Assembly (NCBI GenBank): GCA_913042885.1
Contig: CAJWLW010000012.1
Span: 1-37,781 of the forward strand
Length of the DNA: 37,781 nucleotides
Direction: 5' to 3'
Origin: an uncultured Lentisphaeria bacterium
GTDB taxonomy: Bacteria > Verrucomicrobiota > Lentisphaeria > JABSQK01 > CAJWLW01
Part shown: positions 25,501-33,832 of the stretch, one piece after another
How the letters are laid out: each line of letters starts with the position of its first letter
Position numbering within the stretch: the stretch's first letter is position 1
Position numbers and translations under genes: made by a program
The notes under the pieces: generated by a model
Told to the model about the DNA's origin: nothing
The model's input: only the letters and a program-made list of their open reading frames with translations
Databases searched by the model: none

Positions 25501-27079
25501 ATGCAAGGCCGTCGTGACCTTCCTCGAAGACGTATGCGGGGTCCGCTGGTTCATGCCGATGAAGCAGGGAATCGTCGTACCGCAGACCGCTGACCTGAGC
25601 GTTGCCGGATCGTTTGAAAAGACGGTCACGCCGCCGTTTGCATACGCAGTCGGATCCTTTCTCTACGGCAGCCCGCGGCTGAATCCGGCCGCCTTCGCCA
25701 ACAATTTCCGGTACGGTATCCGGCTCAAGACCTTCGGTGGCCACTCGTGGTATCACTGGGTGAATGCCGGGTACTTCAAAGAGCACCCAGAGTACTTTGC
25801 AATGCGCGACGGCAAGCGAACGGCAGAGGGCAACCATCTTTGCACGTCGAACCCCGAGGTGCAGCAGCTTCTGCTCGAAGGTATCCGCTCTGAATTCGAC
25901 AACGGCTTCGACTGGGTGCAGCTCGGCCAAAGCGACGGCTGGGAACGCTGCGAGTGCGAAGCATGCGAAGCGATGGACAACTTCAAGCCGTGGGACAAAG
26001 ACGTGCACGGTCCGGACTGGTACAAATGGCTGCACACAACAAACCGCAACAACCCCGTCGAACGCATCCATACCGTGCACAATTGGATCGCTGAGCAGTG
26101 CGCCATTTCGCATCCGGGCAAGACGGTCCACTACCTCGCCTACATCCCGACCCGTTGGCCGTCGAAGCAGATCGACAAATACAGTCCGAATATCGTCGCC
26201 GAGTTGTGCCACGACATTCCGGAAATGCTGGGCGCCTGGTCGGAGAAGGTGTCGGCGATGACCTCGTACAAGATCTGGTGGGATATGTCCTGGATATACG
26301 GGCACGCTCCGGATGCTACACCCAAGGAAGTGGCAGACGAAATTCGCAAGCTGCGGAACCATGGTGTGATCGGTTTTTTCAATGGCGGTGACGGGCACAA
26401 CTGGGGGCTCAACGGCCCGGTGTACTATGTTCTGGGCCGATTGCTCGGTGATCCCGACCTCGACGAGGATAAACAGCTGCGCGAATACTGCCACGGTGTC
26501 TACGGCGAGGCCGGCACAGCGATGATCGAGTTTTTTCACTACCTGTACGGGCCCATAGAAGGCGGCGCCCGACCGTTACGGCAAAACAAATTGCCGCCCG
26601 GCTCGCCGCATGCGCGGGATTTGCGCGATCGCTTTCCACCGTTTATAACGCAGCACCTCAACACACTGCTGACCCAGGCCGAGGCTGTCGGTGTGACCGG
26701 TGCAGCAGCAGACAACCTGCGGATGACACGGCTGCAGTTCGACTATTTGCAGCTGGTATCGAACATGTGGACGATGTATGAGGCGTACCTCATTGCCGGC
26801 AGCCGTGAGTCGAAAATCGAACTCAAAAAGCACGTCGACGCCTTTGAAGATTATCGACGCATGATCCTGGATATGGACCCGGACGACGCAGCGCAGCGCT
26901 TCCCGGATTGGGGACAACTCTGCAAGTGGTTGGTCACCGCCAGTTACTGGCATTCCTGGTACTACTCCAAGGACAAAACGGATGTCACCAACGTGCGCGG
27001 ACGGCCGGTCGGGTACTATGCCAAAATCCGTAAACCGCTGACTCTGGATTTCTCGGACCTGGAAGGAACCGAACAGTGA
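22586..27079 (+). CDS. Giant secreted fusion: two beta-helix domains plus DUF4838
   Basis: A 1,497-residue exported protein. The ATG at 22586 overlaps the previous stop (ATGA) and is preferred to an in-frame GTG 9 bases earlier. Signal peptide 1-30 (ends SAIA). Residues 31-415 form a first beta-helix (VQYWVAPDGDDTAAGT; NLIVDGCDVDISG; NVVIRNCRVRSR). Residues 431-820 form a second, Pectate_lyase_3-type beta-helix (NVQDFGAVGDGATDDLPAI; AWEIEEGAARVYLEDC), similar to the preceding beta-helix gene. Residues 832-1497 are a GH67-like N-domain plus DUF4838 (LIGRDSKG; GQSDGWERCECEACEAM), similar to the protein at 17125-19686 but without its CBM9. Residues 825-827 are a Lys-Lys-Lys run encoded by an A10 stretch at the junction. 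The GTG of the next gene overlaps its stop. The role is probably extracellular glycan breakdown. Confidence 0.85.
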   Translation: MKKMKIPGKLINSLISLAILLFAFADSAIAVQYWVAPDGDDTAAGTSRESAWASPSRGQPSRVQEGYAAGNLELPVYSTHGFLPTGNITVAGVTRAYSAITEKTFVLEQPFDTAVPAREFVYDADILDGDSFAPGAVINLAGGTYVNRPLWFCSSGTAESPITYRSADGERALLVSEVFSIAPIRRLGSWRFDKTEHFVLENISVRNQAEGNHGAGGIELYGVANLIVDGCDVDISGRDINGDNDGIKLFGANNVVIRNCRVRSRMANGIMAWQSSKIDIRNTAVYESFNGIQAAGNQFPAHLTVDHCTVYAINTYGAINAESEGTVTVTNSIITQVPSTVIPAMRGNGSGDYNNIWHVGLKYGNGWNGKETGIGGAHDIQTDPQFISRNPYSPYFLRIPHNSAAAKAGQDGTYIGAFPPVARPAPPKIVEYNVQDFGAVGDGATDDLPAINAALAKAKDNGGGKIIFPPTNKFYLISDTIHVRSDWIHLYGPGATIKLKNGAGRMDVIAVGIHVPGIGPGPVKPVVEHIKVEGFVVDGSYRTQPQARRGNNPRGLWSGHAHFVTLKDLRFEDTFCGMTFGPGSRDCEAIGLTVTDWDHDAYGASGRGVDGGCTDIRFINCRAVNASNCVKAWEIEEGAARVYLEDCEITNLGGAGTGYYVRHHAYKWPLHVDDVTFVRCTANNLSGNGFIVTTTPGTTVRSVKPNLRTRNVRLIDCQTNAPVIIACGVEDVLVQGSKFENLVSIGFETDAVTERDARLPVRSVTIKDSTIQRLKINAQTGNANAELGAKYHADYEPRIRLENVHTSQPPEIIGTPENVTVVEIKKKVTDTAGNNLLELVVDNQPRSTIVVADDADWWQRMAAGWLQEYVDKATGAELPIVKESDAPEGTLISVGHTKLAQAAGVTTDDLKWDGCHILVKDNVLFLIGRDSKGIGREDPSPEQLKDWFGGDPWRPDRIHANEKADRAGANGTCKAVVTFLEDVCGVRWFMPMKQGIVVPQTADLSVAGSFEKTVTPPFAYAVGSFLYGSPRLNPAAFANNFRYGIRLKTFGGHSWYHWVNAGYFKEHPEYFAMRDGKRTAEGNHLCTSNPEVQQLLLEGIRSEFDNGFDWVQLGQSDGWERCECEACEAMDNFKPWDKDVHGPDWYKWLHTTNRNNPVERIHTVHNWIAEQCAISHPGKTVHYLAYIPTRWPSKQIDKYSPNIVAELCHDIPEMLGAWSEKVSAMTSYKIWWDMSWIYGHAPDATPKEVADEIRKLRNHGVIGFFNGGDGHNWGLNGPVYYVLGRLLGDPDLDEDKQLREYCHGVYGEAGTAMIEFFHYLYGPIEGGARPLRQNKLPPGSPHARDLRDRFPPFITQHLNTLLTQAEAVGVTGAAADNLRMTRLQFDYLQLVSNMWTMYEAYLIAGSRESKIELKKHVDAFEDYRRMILDMDPDDAAQRFPDWGQLCKWLVTASYWHSWYYSKDKTDVTNVRGRPVGYYAKIRKPLTLDFSDLEGTEQ
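25057..25066 (+). repeat. Run of ten A at the beta-helix/DUF4838 junction
   Basis: A10 within ATA-AAA-AAA-AAA (Ile-Lys-Lys-Lys). Losing one A gives TGA directly after the run; gaining one A gives TAA eight codons after it. It lies in the linker between two complete domains. It may be a slippage site or a sequence-error site. Confidence 0.8.
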
Positions 27080-28104
27080 ACACATTCAACCTGCCGCCGG
27101 TCATCCGCGGCAACCCATTCGCCGCGGAAGGTGAGTGGCTGCGCGGCAACCCGCACACCCACTCAACCGCTTCCGATGGACAGATGACAGTCCGCGAGGT
27201 GGCTGCCTGGTACGAGGCGCATGGCTACGATTTCCTGTGCATCACCGATCACGATGTCGTGGCCGAGCTGGACCAGGAACCGGGCTCGAAGATCGTGCTG
27301 ATCCCCGGTGCCGAAATCATAACCGATTGTCGCGAGGCTTTGGGTGCCGAGGTCTGCGCCATCGGCATCACCGAGGTGCCGCGCGTTCGCGTGCATCCGC
27401 AACTGATCATCGACGATGTCCTGGCACAGGGTGGCTTGCCATTCATGTCGCATCCGCATATGTGCGGTGTCTATTCCGGCCTGCTGATGACGTTCGAAGG
27501 CCTGCTCGGTATCGAAGTGTTCAACGCGCACATCTACGGCACCCATCGACGGGCCTTTTCCGTCACCCAATGGGACGAACTGCTGACGGTCGGCAAGTGC
27601 GTCTGGGGTTGGGCCTCGGACGATCGGCATTCGAAGGACGGCTTCGTATCGCCCGGCTTTGAACCGGGATTCGATCGAGGCAAAGCCTGGATGATGGTGC
27701 GTACACCGGACCGTACGGCACAGGGCATTTTGAATGCAATCCGCGACGGACTGTTCTATTCAACGACCGGACCGGAGATCAAGGACATTCAGATTGTCGA
27801 TGACTACATAGAAATCCGCACATCGCCTGTCAAATCGATCACGCTCACCTCACTGCCGTGGTGCGGCTCGCGCAAAGACGCACCGCCAGGAGAGCTGATT
27901 ACCGAGACGCGCATTCACGTCGGCGCCGCAGCGGAGCCGGGGCGGGCAAAACAGATGCTGCAGAATTTTGCGCGCGACTACACGGTCGACAATCCAAAGA
28001 CGGTTCCATGCTTTTTCCGCATCGATTGCTGGGATGGCAAGGAGGGGTGGGCCTGGGCAAACCCGTGGATTTGGGAATCCGTCACGTGGCCGCTGGCAGA
28101 GTGA
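27076..28104 (+). CDS. PHP-domain metal-dependent phosphoesterase/hydrolase-like protein
   Basis: A 342-residue protein with the PHP signature: H27-x-H29 in NPHTHST, D34, then I-T-D58-H59-D60, followed by GAEI (metal-site Glu) and later SHPH and the ASDDRHS site. PHP proteins are polymerase-associated or stand-alone phosphoesterases such as histidinol phosphatase; single PHP proteins often sit in sugar loci, where they may remove phosphates. There is no signal peptide. It starts with GTG overlapping the previous stop by 4 bases (GTGA), so it should be translated with the giant fusion gene. The C-terminal 100 residues (SITLTSLPWCGS...FFRIDCWDGKEGW) form an extra beta-rich part seen in PHP proteins of environmental bacteria. 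Confidence 0.85.
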   Translation: MNTFNLPPVIRGNPFAAEGEWLRGNPHTHSTASDGQMTVREVAAWYEAHGYDFLCITDHDVVAELDQEPGSKIVLIPGAEIITDCREALGAEVCAIGITEVPRVRVHPQLIIDDVLAQGGLPFMSHPHMCGVYSGLLMTFEGLLGIEVFNAHIYGTHRRAFSVTQWDELLTVGKCVWGWASDDRHSKDGFVSPGFEPGFDRGKAWMMVRTPDRTAQGILNAIRDGLFYSTTGPEIKDIQIVDDYIEIRTSPVKSITLTSLPWCGSRKDAPPGELITETRIHVGAAAEPGRAKQMLQNFARDYTVDNPKTVPCFFRIDCWDGKEGWAWANPWIWESVTWPLAE

Positions 28105-28130
28105 AGAAGAATCTAACACAGGATGATGTA

Positions 28131-29117
28131 ATGCTGAGAATCGGAATCATTGGCGTTGGTAGTCTGGGCACACGCCACGCCCAATATATTGTGGACACCG
28201 GCAAAGGCCGGCCGGTGGCGTTTGCGGACGCAGAGGTGGCCAAGGCAGAGGCAGCTGCCGAGGCGCATGGCGGCAATGCTTATGGGGACTTCACCCAGAT
28301 GCTCGAGCGTGAACAGCTCGACGCGGTTTTTGTCTGCACGCCGGCGCAGGTGCGGGTCGAGCCGATCCAGGCGATCGCCGAGCACAAGCTGCCGTTCTTC
28401 TGCGAGAAGCCCCCGGCATCCACGATGGCGGAGGCCCGCGCCTGTATCGACGCAATCGAGCAAGCCGGGATCATCAACTCGGTCGGCTTCATGTACCGCT
28501 GGTCACAGGTCACCGACCGCATGCGCGAACTGCTGGACGGCCGCAGCATCGGCTCCTGCATGATCCGCGGCATCTGGGCCTGCGCCTTCTGGGAAATGCC
28601 AGATTATTACTTCATCCAGGAAAAATCGGGCGGACCGATCGGCGATCAGGGCGTCCATCTGATCGATGCGGCACGCTACATGATGCGGGACGAAGTCACA
28701 GCCGTGCATGCGTTCGGCAGCAACACAATCATTCCGAAAACCGATACGTTCACCATCGAAGACACTATCAGCACGAGCCTGAAATTCGGCTCGGGTGCCA
28801 TCGGGACCTATCTGCATTCCTGGTCGCACCGCGGTTGGGTGTGGGAGATCGATTGCATCGGTGAGGATTTCCGCCTGGTCTGGGATTTGTCGGACAAGAA
28901 TCGACTGTGGGGCACGATCGGCGAGGAAGAAGTTTCCTTCGAGGCGACAGACGATTGTTATATCACCGAAGTAAACGGCTTCCTCGACGCGGTCGCCGCC
29001 GGCGATCAGTCAATGATTCGCTCGAGTTTCGCGGATGCATCAAAGACCCTGGCGACAACATTGAAGATCAACGAATCGGTCGCCTGCGGCGAACCGTTAG
29101 AAGTGGAGGCACCGTAA
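28131..29117 (+). CDS. Gfo/Idh/MocA-family NAD(P)-dependent oxidoreductase
   Basis: A 328-residue typical member of the family. The Rossmann motif G-V-G-S-L-G lies at 8-13, and the intact E92-K93-P94 is followed by the D-x-G-x-H-x-x-D site (GDQGVHLIDA). This is the most regular of the three Gfo/Idh proteins in the window. It should oxidise or dehydrate a sugar or cyclitol with NAD(P). The ATG at 28131 starts the first strand directly (LRIGIIG); the frame is open further upstream, and a GTG at 28101 that overlaps the previous stop is an alternative. The amidohydrolase gene starts 4 bases after its stop. Confidence 0.9.
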   Translation: MLRIGIIGVGSLGTRHAQYIVDTGKGRPVAFADAEVAKAEAAAEAHGGNAYGDFTQMLEREQLDAVFVCTPAQVRVEPIQAIAEHKLPFFCEKPPASTMAEARACIDAIEQAGIINSVGFMYRWSQVTDRMRELLDGRSIGSCMIRGIWACAFWEMPDYYFIQEKSGGPIGDQGVHLIDAARYMMRDEVTAVHAFGSNTIIPKTDTFTIEDTISTSLKFGSGAIGTYLHSWSHRGWVWEIDCIGEDFRLVWDLSDKNRLWGTIGEEEVSFEATDDCYITEVNGFLDAVAAGDQSMIRSSFADASKTLATTLKINESVACGEPLEVEAP

Positions 29118-29121
29118 CCTC

Positions 29122-29910
29122 ATGTTCGTCAATCACGTCCATCTACTGCCTGCAGCAACACGCGAGGACGCAACGCCCGATGCGTTCTTGCGTATGGCGG
29201 ACACCTTAGGCATCGAGGGTGCCGTCTGTTTTGCACCGTTTACGAAACAGCTGCCGGCCAGCATAGAGAATCAGAATCAATGGCTGGCAAACGAACTGTC
29301 CAGCCGGCCGCACCTTGTCGGGTACGGTACGCTGGACCCAGAGAAGCCGCCGCGCGATCAGGTCAAAGAGATCGTCGACCTCGGCTTTCGCGGCATCAAA
29401 CTTCATGGGCCGGCACAGAAGTTTCATCTGTTCGGGGACTGGGCACGTGAAGTTTACGGACTGATGGCCGAGGCCGAGCTGATCGCTGATTTCCATCTCG
29501 GCGTTCACTGGCATCGACTGCAGGAATACGATCCGTTGTTGTGCGACGAGATCGCCCACGAGAATCCGGAATTGCGGATGGTGTTCGAGCACGTCGGCGG
29601 CTGGGCATGGTACCGCCAGGTACTTTCAATCGTGGTCAACAACTCGCACCACGGCAATAATCTGTACGGCGGTATCGCCAGTGTGCTCGACACCGAGAAT
29701 CAAAAATTCTGGTACCTCGGGCCCGAGGGGGTTTCTGATTGCCGTTGGCAGATCGGTGCCGACCGACTGATCTATGGTTTGGATTTCCCGTACAATCAGC
29801 AGCCACAGACAGAACAGGATCTGGAGATTATTCGAAACCTGGATTGGCCGGCCGAAGATATCGCCCTCTTGCTGGGCGGCAATCTGAGAAATCTGTTGGG
29901 GCTGCCCTGA
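29122..29910 (+). CDS. Amidohydrolase (Amidohydro_2 TIM-barrel metal hydrolase)
   Basis: A 262-residue metal-dependent hydrolase. The first metal motif H5-x-H7 is at the very N-terminus (MFVNHVHLLP). Later come the strand end IKLHGP, FHLGVHWH, the His in FEHVGGW and the last-strand Asp in YGLDFPYN, in the order expected of the amidohydrolase-2 family. Members hydrolyse lactones (for example rhamnono- or fucono-lactones) or decarboxylate aromatic acids. Next to a Gfo/Idh oxidoreductase and an SDR, a sugar-lactonase role is reasonable, because such dehydrogenases make lactones. That link is inference. It lacks a signal peptide. A second protein of this family is at 35913-36905. Confidence 0.86.
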   Translation: MFVNHVHLLPAATREDATPDAFLRMADTLGIEGAVCFAPFTKQLPASIENQNQWLANELSSRPHLVGYGTLDPEKPPRDQVKEIVDLGFRGIKLHGPAQKFHLFGDWAREVYGLMAEAELIADFHLGVHWHRLQEYDPLLCDEIAHENPELRMVFEHVGGWAWYRQVLSIVVNNSHHGNNLYGGIASVLDTENQKFWYLGPEGVSDCRWQIGADRLIYGLDFPYNQQPQTEQDLEIIRNLDWPAEDIALLLGGNLRNLLGLP

Positions 29911-29948
29911 GATCGCCCGGCTCAGCAACAGCACGACCGAGAAACACC

Positions 29949-30698
29949 ATGAGACTGACCGGAAAAGTTGCTATCATTACCGGCGCCGCATCCGGACTGG
30001 GCCAGGCATCTGCTAAGCTGTTCGCCGAGCAGGGCGCCTCCGTTGTTGTTGCCGATCGCGATGAGGCCGGTGGCCTGGAGACGGTCACTCAGATCCGCGA
30101 TACAGGCGGACAGGCGGAGTTCATCGAGACCGATGTTGCAGTCGCCGATGACGTTGACGCAATGGTCGCGAAGGCAGTTACGTGTTTTGGTAAACTCGAC
30201 GTACTCTTCAACAACGCCGGAATCGCGATCCGCAAACCAGTCGTGGACCTGAGCGAGGACGAATGGGACCGCTGTATCGACACCAATCTGAAAGGCGTAT
30301 TCCTCGGTTCCAAATCTGCCATCCCCGAAATGATGCGCGGCGGCGGCGGCTCGATCATCAACACCGCATCGATCTACGGTGTTGTCGGCGGTAGAACGCG
30401 GGCCGCCTATTCGGCATCCAAAGGCGGCATCGTCAATCTCACCCGCAGCATGGCGTTGGACTATGCGTCGCAGAATATCCGGGTGAACTGCATCTGTCCG
30501 GGGTTTGTCGAGACACCGCTGTTAAAGAAAATCCTGGGAACGGAAGCAGAATTCCAGGCACTGGTGGACATGCACCCGATGGGACGCCTGGGCCGGCCCA
30601 TCGAGACGGCGTACGCCGCTGTCTACCTGGCATCCGACGAAGCTGCCTTCACTACGGGGATTGCCCTGCCTGTAGATGGTGGGTATACTGCCGGATGA
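29949..30698 (+). CDS. Short-chain dehydrogenase/reductase (SDR, classical)
   Basis: A 249-residue classical SDR. It has TGAASGLG (11-18), D36 after the second strand (suggesting NAD rather than NADP), NNAG (88-91), catalytic S141, Y154 and K158 (YSASK), and N113 in DTNLKG. The C-terminal cofactor segment is CPGFVETPL. The start at ATG 29949 follows a weak site and puts the first strand at once (GKVAIIT), although the frame is open upstream. The stop overlaps the GH38 start by 4 bases (ATGA), so it is coupled to the mannosidase. It probably oxidises a sugar or polyol hydroxyl; gluconate, glucose or rhamnose dehydrogenases are close family models. Confidence 0.93.
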   Translation: MRLTGKVAIITGAASGLGQASAKLFAEQGASVVVADRDEAGGLETVTQIRDTGGQAEFIETDVAVADDVDAMVAKAVTCFGKLDVLFNNAGIAIRKPVVDLSEDEWDRCIDTNLKGVFLGSKSAIPEMMRGGGGSIINTASIYGVVGGRTRAAYSASKGGIVNLTRSMALDYASQNIRVNCICPGFVETPLLKKILGTEAEFQALVDMHPMGRLGRPIETAYAAVYLASDEAAFTTGIALPVDGGYTAG

Positions 30699-33600
30699 CC
30701 TCGACAGCAAAATCAACGGCCGCTCTTGACGGTGTTCTCGATGCCCTTGGCCGCAAGATTACAGAGCTGCGCCGTGGCATCGAGCCGGTGTGGCGATGCC
30801 CGCCAAAGGCGCCGCGGCGTGGCCCGGCCGAGCCACCCACCCCAACCTGGACGGTGTATGAGCCACACCGCGAGTTCTGGACGAAAAACCGTAAGCACTG
30901 GTTTTACACCGACCTCGAATTGCCGCAGCGCCGCACCGGTTTGAAGCTCGCCGGGACGACGGCAAATATTTTCATTCTGGGGTGGGCCCCGTTCACCGTC
31001 TGGATCGACGGCGAAGAACTGTTCCGGGAGACACGGGCCTGGGCCGCAACCGGTCCCATCTCGGAGCCTTTTCCAGTCCCGATCGAACCGGGACGAACCT
31101 ATCGCATCGTGGCCTGTGTAGAACCCACAGAGGTCCTGGATCCGCCAAAATCATTTCAGATCGATATCGAACTCGCGGCCTGCACCGACCTGGCCGTTGA
31201 CCTCGACGCGGCAGCAATGCAGCTGAAGATGGCAGCGGCGCTCGCTTCGTCGGATCGCGATCGGCAAGCCGTGGGACGCGCCGCCGCGGCGGTCGACCTG
31301 GCCGCGGTCAAGAGCAACCGCTGGACCGCCGTCCGTGCATCCATTGACCGCATGGAATCGATGTTGATGCCGCTGTCGGCGCAGGCCAAGGCGATCACAG
31401 TTCATCTGCTCGGTCATGCACATACTGACATGGACTGGATGTGGACCTGGGACGACACCGTCAAGTGCATTCGCCGAGATTTCAAAATCGCCACCGATCT
31501 GATGGACGAGTATCCCGACCTGACCTTTATCCACAGCCAGGTCCCGACATACGATCTGGTGCGCCGCCACGATCCGGACGTATTCGCCAAGGTGAAGAGA
31601 CTAATTCGCGAAGGTCGCTGGGAAAACGCCGCAGGCACCTGGGTCGAAGGCGACTTGAACATGGCGGACGGCGAGTCGATCGCCAGACACATGTTGTACG
31701 CCAAGCAGTGGACCCGGAAACATTTCGATTCAGAAGCAACCGCGTTCTGGGAGCCCGACACCTTCGGGCATCCGGGTAACATCCCGCAGCTCGCGGCGCT
31801 CGGCGAGTTCGATTCGTACTTCCACATGCGCTGTAACCCAGGGCTTTGGGACAACTGGCCAATCCGCAATTGGACCGGCGTCGACGGCAGCCGGATCACC
31901 GCGTTCTCAAAGGTTTACAACGACACGCTGGCACCGGACGCGGTCGTCGAAACCGCCATCCGAAACTACCGCAAAGGCATTCACAATGCACTGCACATCT
32001 GGGGCATCGGCAACCACGGCGGCGGCATGGCGCGGCATCAGATCGAGATCATGCGGCGCTATCACGATCGACCGCTCATTCCGACAATCCGTTTCAGCAG
32101 CATGAAAGACGTCGTTGCAGCAGTCCACAAAGAGAAGCCCGAACTGCCGGCCAACGCCGGGGAAACATACACGGTCTTCGAGGGCTGTTTCACGACCCAC
32201 GCCGCGATCAAGCGCTACAACCGTGAGTGTGAAGGCCAATTGATCACGGCCGAAACCCTCTGCGCCCTTGCCAGTCTCGACCGCCGACGTACGCTGGCCA
32301 ACGCCTGGACGCCGGTGCTCTTCAACCAGTTTCACGATATCTTCGACGGCGCTTCCGTTCACGACACCTATATCAACGCCCATCAACGCTCCGAGAAATC
32401 ATTCAAGACCGCCCGCAAGGTAACGAAGGAGGCGTTGGCTCTACTTGTAAAGCCGGAGCGCAGCGGCAAGACGGTAACCGTCTTTAATCCGTGCGGCTTT
32501 GTCTGGACGGAAGTGGTGCGCACAAAACTACCGCGGGGAACCGTGGCGCTCGCAGACGAAACAGGCGCCATCACCCCGGTGCAGAAATTGGGTGCCGAAC
32601 ACGCCTTTATCGCGCAAGAGATCCCGGCATTTTCGTGCCGTCATTTTCGTATCCTCACGACGGTGCCGCGCGGCACGGATTTGGCCGTAGTGCCGGTTAC
32701 ACTGCTGACCGAACACGCGACCGGCGGCTATTACCAGGTCGATACAGCGACCGCGAGCCTGAAAATCAGTCGCGACTCCGGCGCAATCGCATCGTACTTC
32801 GACAAACGATTGGCACGTGACCTCATTGCCTTCGGCGCGGCGCGGCATATCGGCCACGCCGTAGGCACTCCATCAAGCCGCGCGGAGTTGGCACTCAATG
32901 TCTTCCAGTTGGTATTCGAGGCGCCCAACCCGATGTCCGCCTGGCTGATCAACGACATCCTGCGCGAGGAATACCTGCTGCGCAACGCCCGGGTGAAACT
33001 GGTAGAGACAGGACCGGTGTTCGCCCGATTCCATGTGACCCACCGCTTTCATTCCTCGCGGATTGACGAAGAGATTCTCGTCTACAAAGATTTTCCGCGG
33101 GTTGATTTCGACGCCGAAATCGATTGGCAGGAAAAAGGTTCCGCCGACACGGCGATCCCGCAGTTGAAGATCTCCTTCGCTACCGGCATGACGGCGGCAC
33201 GCGTTCGCAGCGAAGGACCATTTTTGGTTTCTGAACGCGCTGCAGACGGCATCGAATACTCGACGCAGAAGTTCTGCGACCTTAGCGGAGACGAGTTCGG
33301 GTTTTCCCTGTACAACGATTCGAAGTACGGCTATGACGCGCTCGGCGGGCGACTGCGCATGACCTTGCTGCGCAGCAGTTATGCCCCCGACCCGGACCCC
33401 GACAGCGGCCGGCACCGGGTGCGATTTGCCTTCGCGCCGCACGGCGGCAGATCAAACGCCGAACTGGTCAGGGCCGGCATGGCATACAATCGCCGGCCGA
33501 TCGCCGCAACGACAAAGACCCGGGTACGTCCTGCACCTTCAGCGATGGTGATCAAAGGCGGCTCGGTCGTCTGCACATCACTGCGCCTGGCAGAAAGTCA

Positions 33601-33799
33601 GGAAGGATTGGTCATGCGCCTGTTCGAAACCGACGGCAAGCGGTGCCGTGCCCGTCTGCGTGTGGACACTGGAACAACAGCAGCCATCCCGGTGAATTTA
33701 CTCGAGCGTCCTGTCGGCAAGCCGCTGAAAATTGCGAACGGGACTGTGAGCCTCAACTTTCGTCCGCACGAAGTGAAAACGCTGCTGTTGACTACGTGA
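30695..33799 (+). CDS. Glycoside hydrolase family 38 alpha-mannosidase
   Basis: A 1,034-residue retaining alpha-mannosidase. Residues 1-220 are an N-terminal beta-sandwich (VYEPHREFW...WIDGEELFRETRAW) as in bacterial and class II enzymes. The catalytic domain holds the zinc site H243-T-D245 in GHAHTDMDWMW, the nucleophile D355 in FWEPDTFGHPGN and another metal-site His in FNQFHDIFDG. The long C-terminal beta-rich region (about 590-1034) fits the family. It cleaves terminal alpha-mannose (1,2/1,3/1,6-linked) with retention. There is no signal peptide, so it is cytoplasmic and should act on imported oligosaccharides. It is the last gene of the 11-gene operon and ends 33 bases before the convergent sialidase-like gene. 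The GH38 assignment is secure; linkage specificity is not known. Confidence 0.94.
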   Translation: MTSTAKSTAALDGVLDALGRKITELRRGIEPVWRCPPKAPRRGPAEPPTPTWTVYEPHREFWTKNRKHWFYTDLELPQRRTGLKLAGTTANIFILGWAPFTVWIDGEELFRETRAWAATGPISEPFPVPIEPGRTYRIVACVEPTEVLDPPKSFQIDIELAACTDLAVDLDAAAMQLKMAAALASSDRDRQAVGRAAAAVDLAAVKSNRWTAVRASIDRMESMLMPLSAQAKAITVHLLGHAHTDMDWMWTWDDTVKCIRRDFKIATDLMDEYPDLTFIHSQVPTYDLVRRHDPDVFAKVKRLIREGRWENAAGTWVEGDLNMADGESIARHMLYAKQWTRKHFDSEATAFWEPDTFGHPGNIPQLAALGEFDSYFHMRCNPGLWDNWPIRNWTGVDGSRITAFSKVYNDTLAPDAVVETAIRNYRKGIHNALHIWGIGNHGGGMARHQIEIMRRYHDRPLIPTIRFSSMKDVVAAVHKEKPELPANAGETYTVFEGCFTTHAAIKRYNRECEGQLITAETLCALASLDRRRTLANAWTPVLFNQFHDIFDGASVHDTYINAHQRSEKSFKTARKVTKEALALLVKPERSGKTVTVFNPCGFVWTEVVRTKLPRGTVALADETGAITPVQKLGAEHAFIAQEIPAFSCRHFRILTTVPRGTDLAVVPVTLLTEHATGGYYQVDTATASLKISRDSGAIASYFDKRLARDLIAFGAARHIGHAVGTPSSRAELALNVFQLVFEAPNPMSAWLINDILREEYLLRNARVKLVETGPVFARFHVTHRFHSSRIDEEILVYKDFPRVDFDAEIDWQEKGSADTAIPQLKISFATGMTAARVRSEGPFLVSERAADGIEYSTQKFCDLSGDEFGFSLYNDSKYGYDALGGRLRMTLLRSSYAPDPDPDSGRHRVRFAFAPHGGRSNAELVRAGMAYNRRPIAATTKTRVRPAPSAMVIKGGSVVCTSLRLAESQEGLVMRLFETDGKRCRARLRVDTGTTAAIPVNLLERPVGKPLKIANGTVSLNFRPHEVKTLLLTT

Positions 33800-33832
33800 G
33801 GCGGTTGACACGTCCGTACAGTAAGCGCCCAA

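Noticed and set aside
24872..26539. Long open frame on the minus strand (about 555 codons) inside the giant fusion gene
   Set aside because: It is antisense to well-conserved beta-helix and DUF4838 sequence. High GC makes long mirror frames; its protein has no recognisable motifs.
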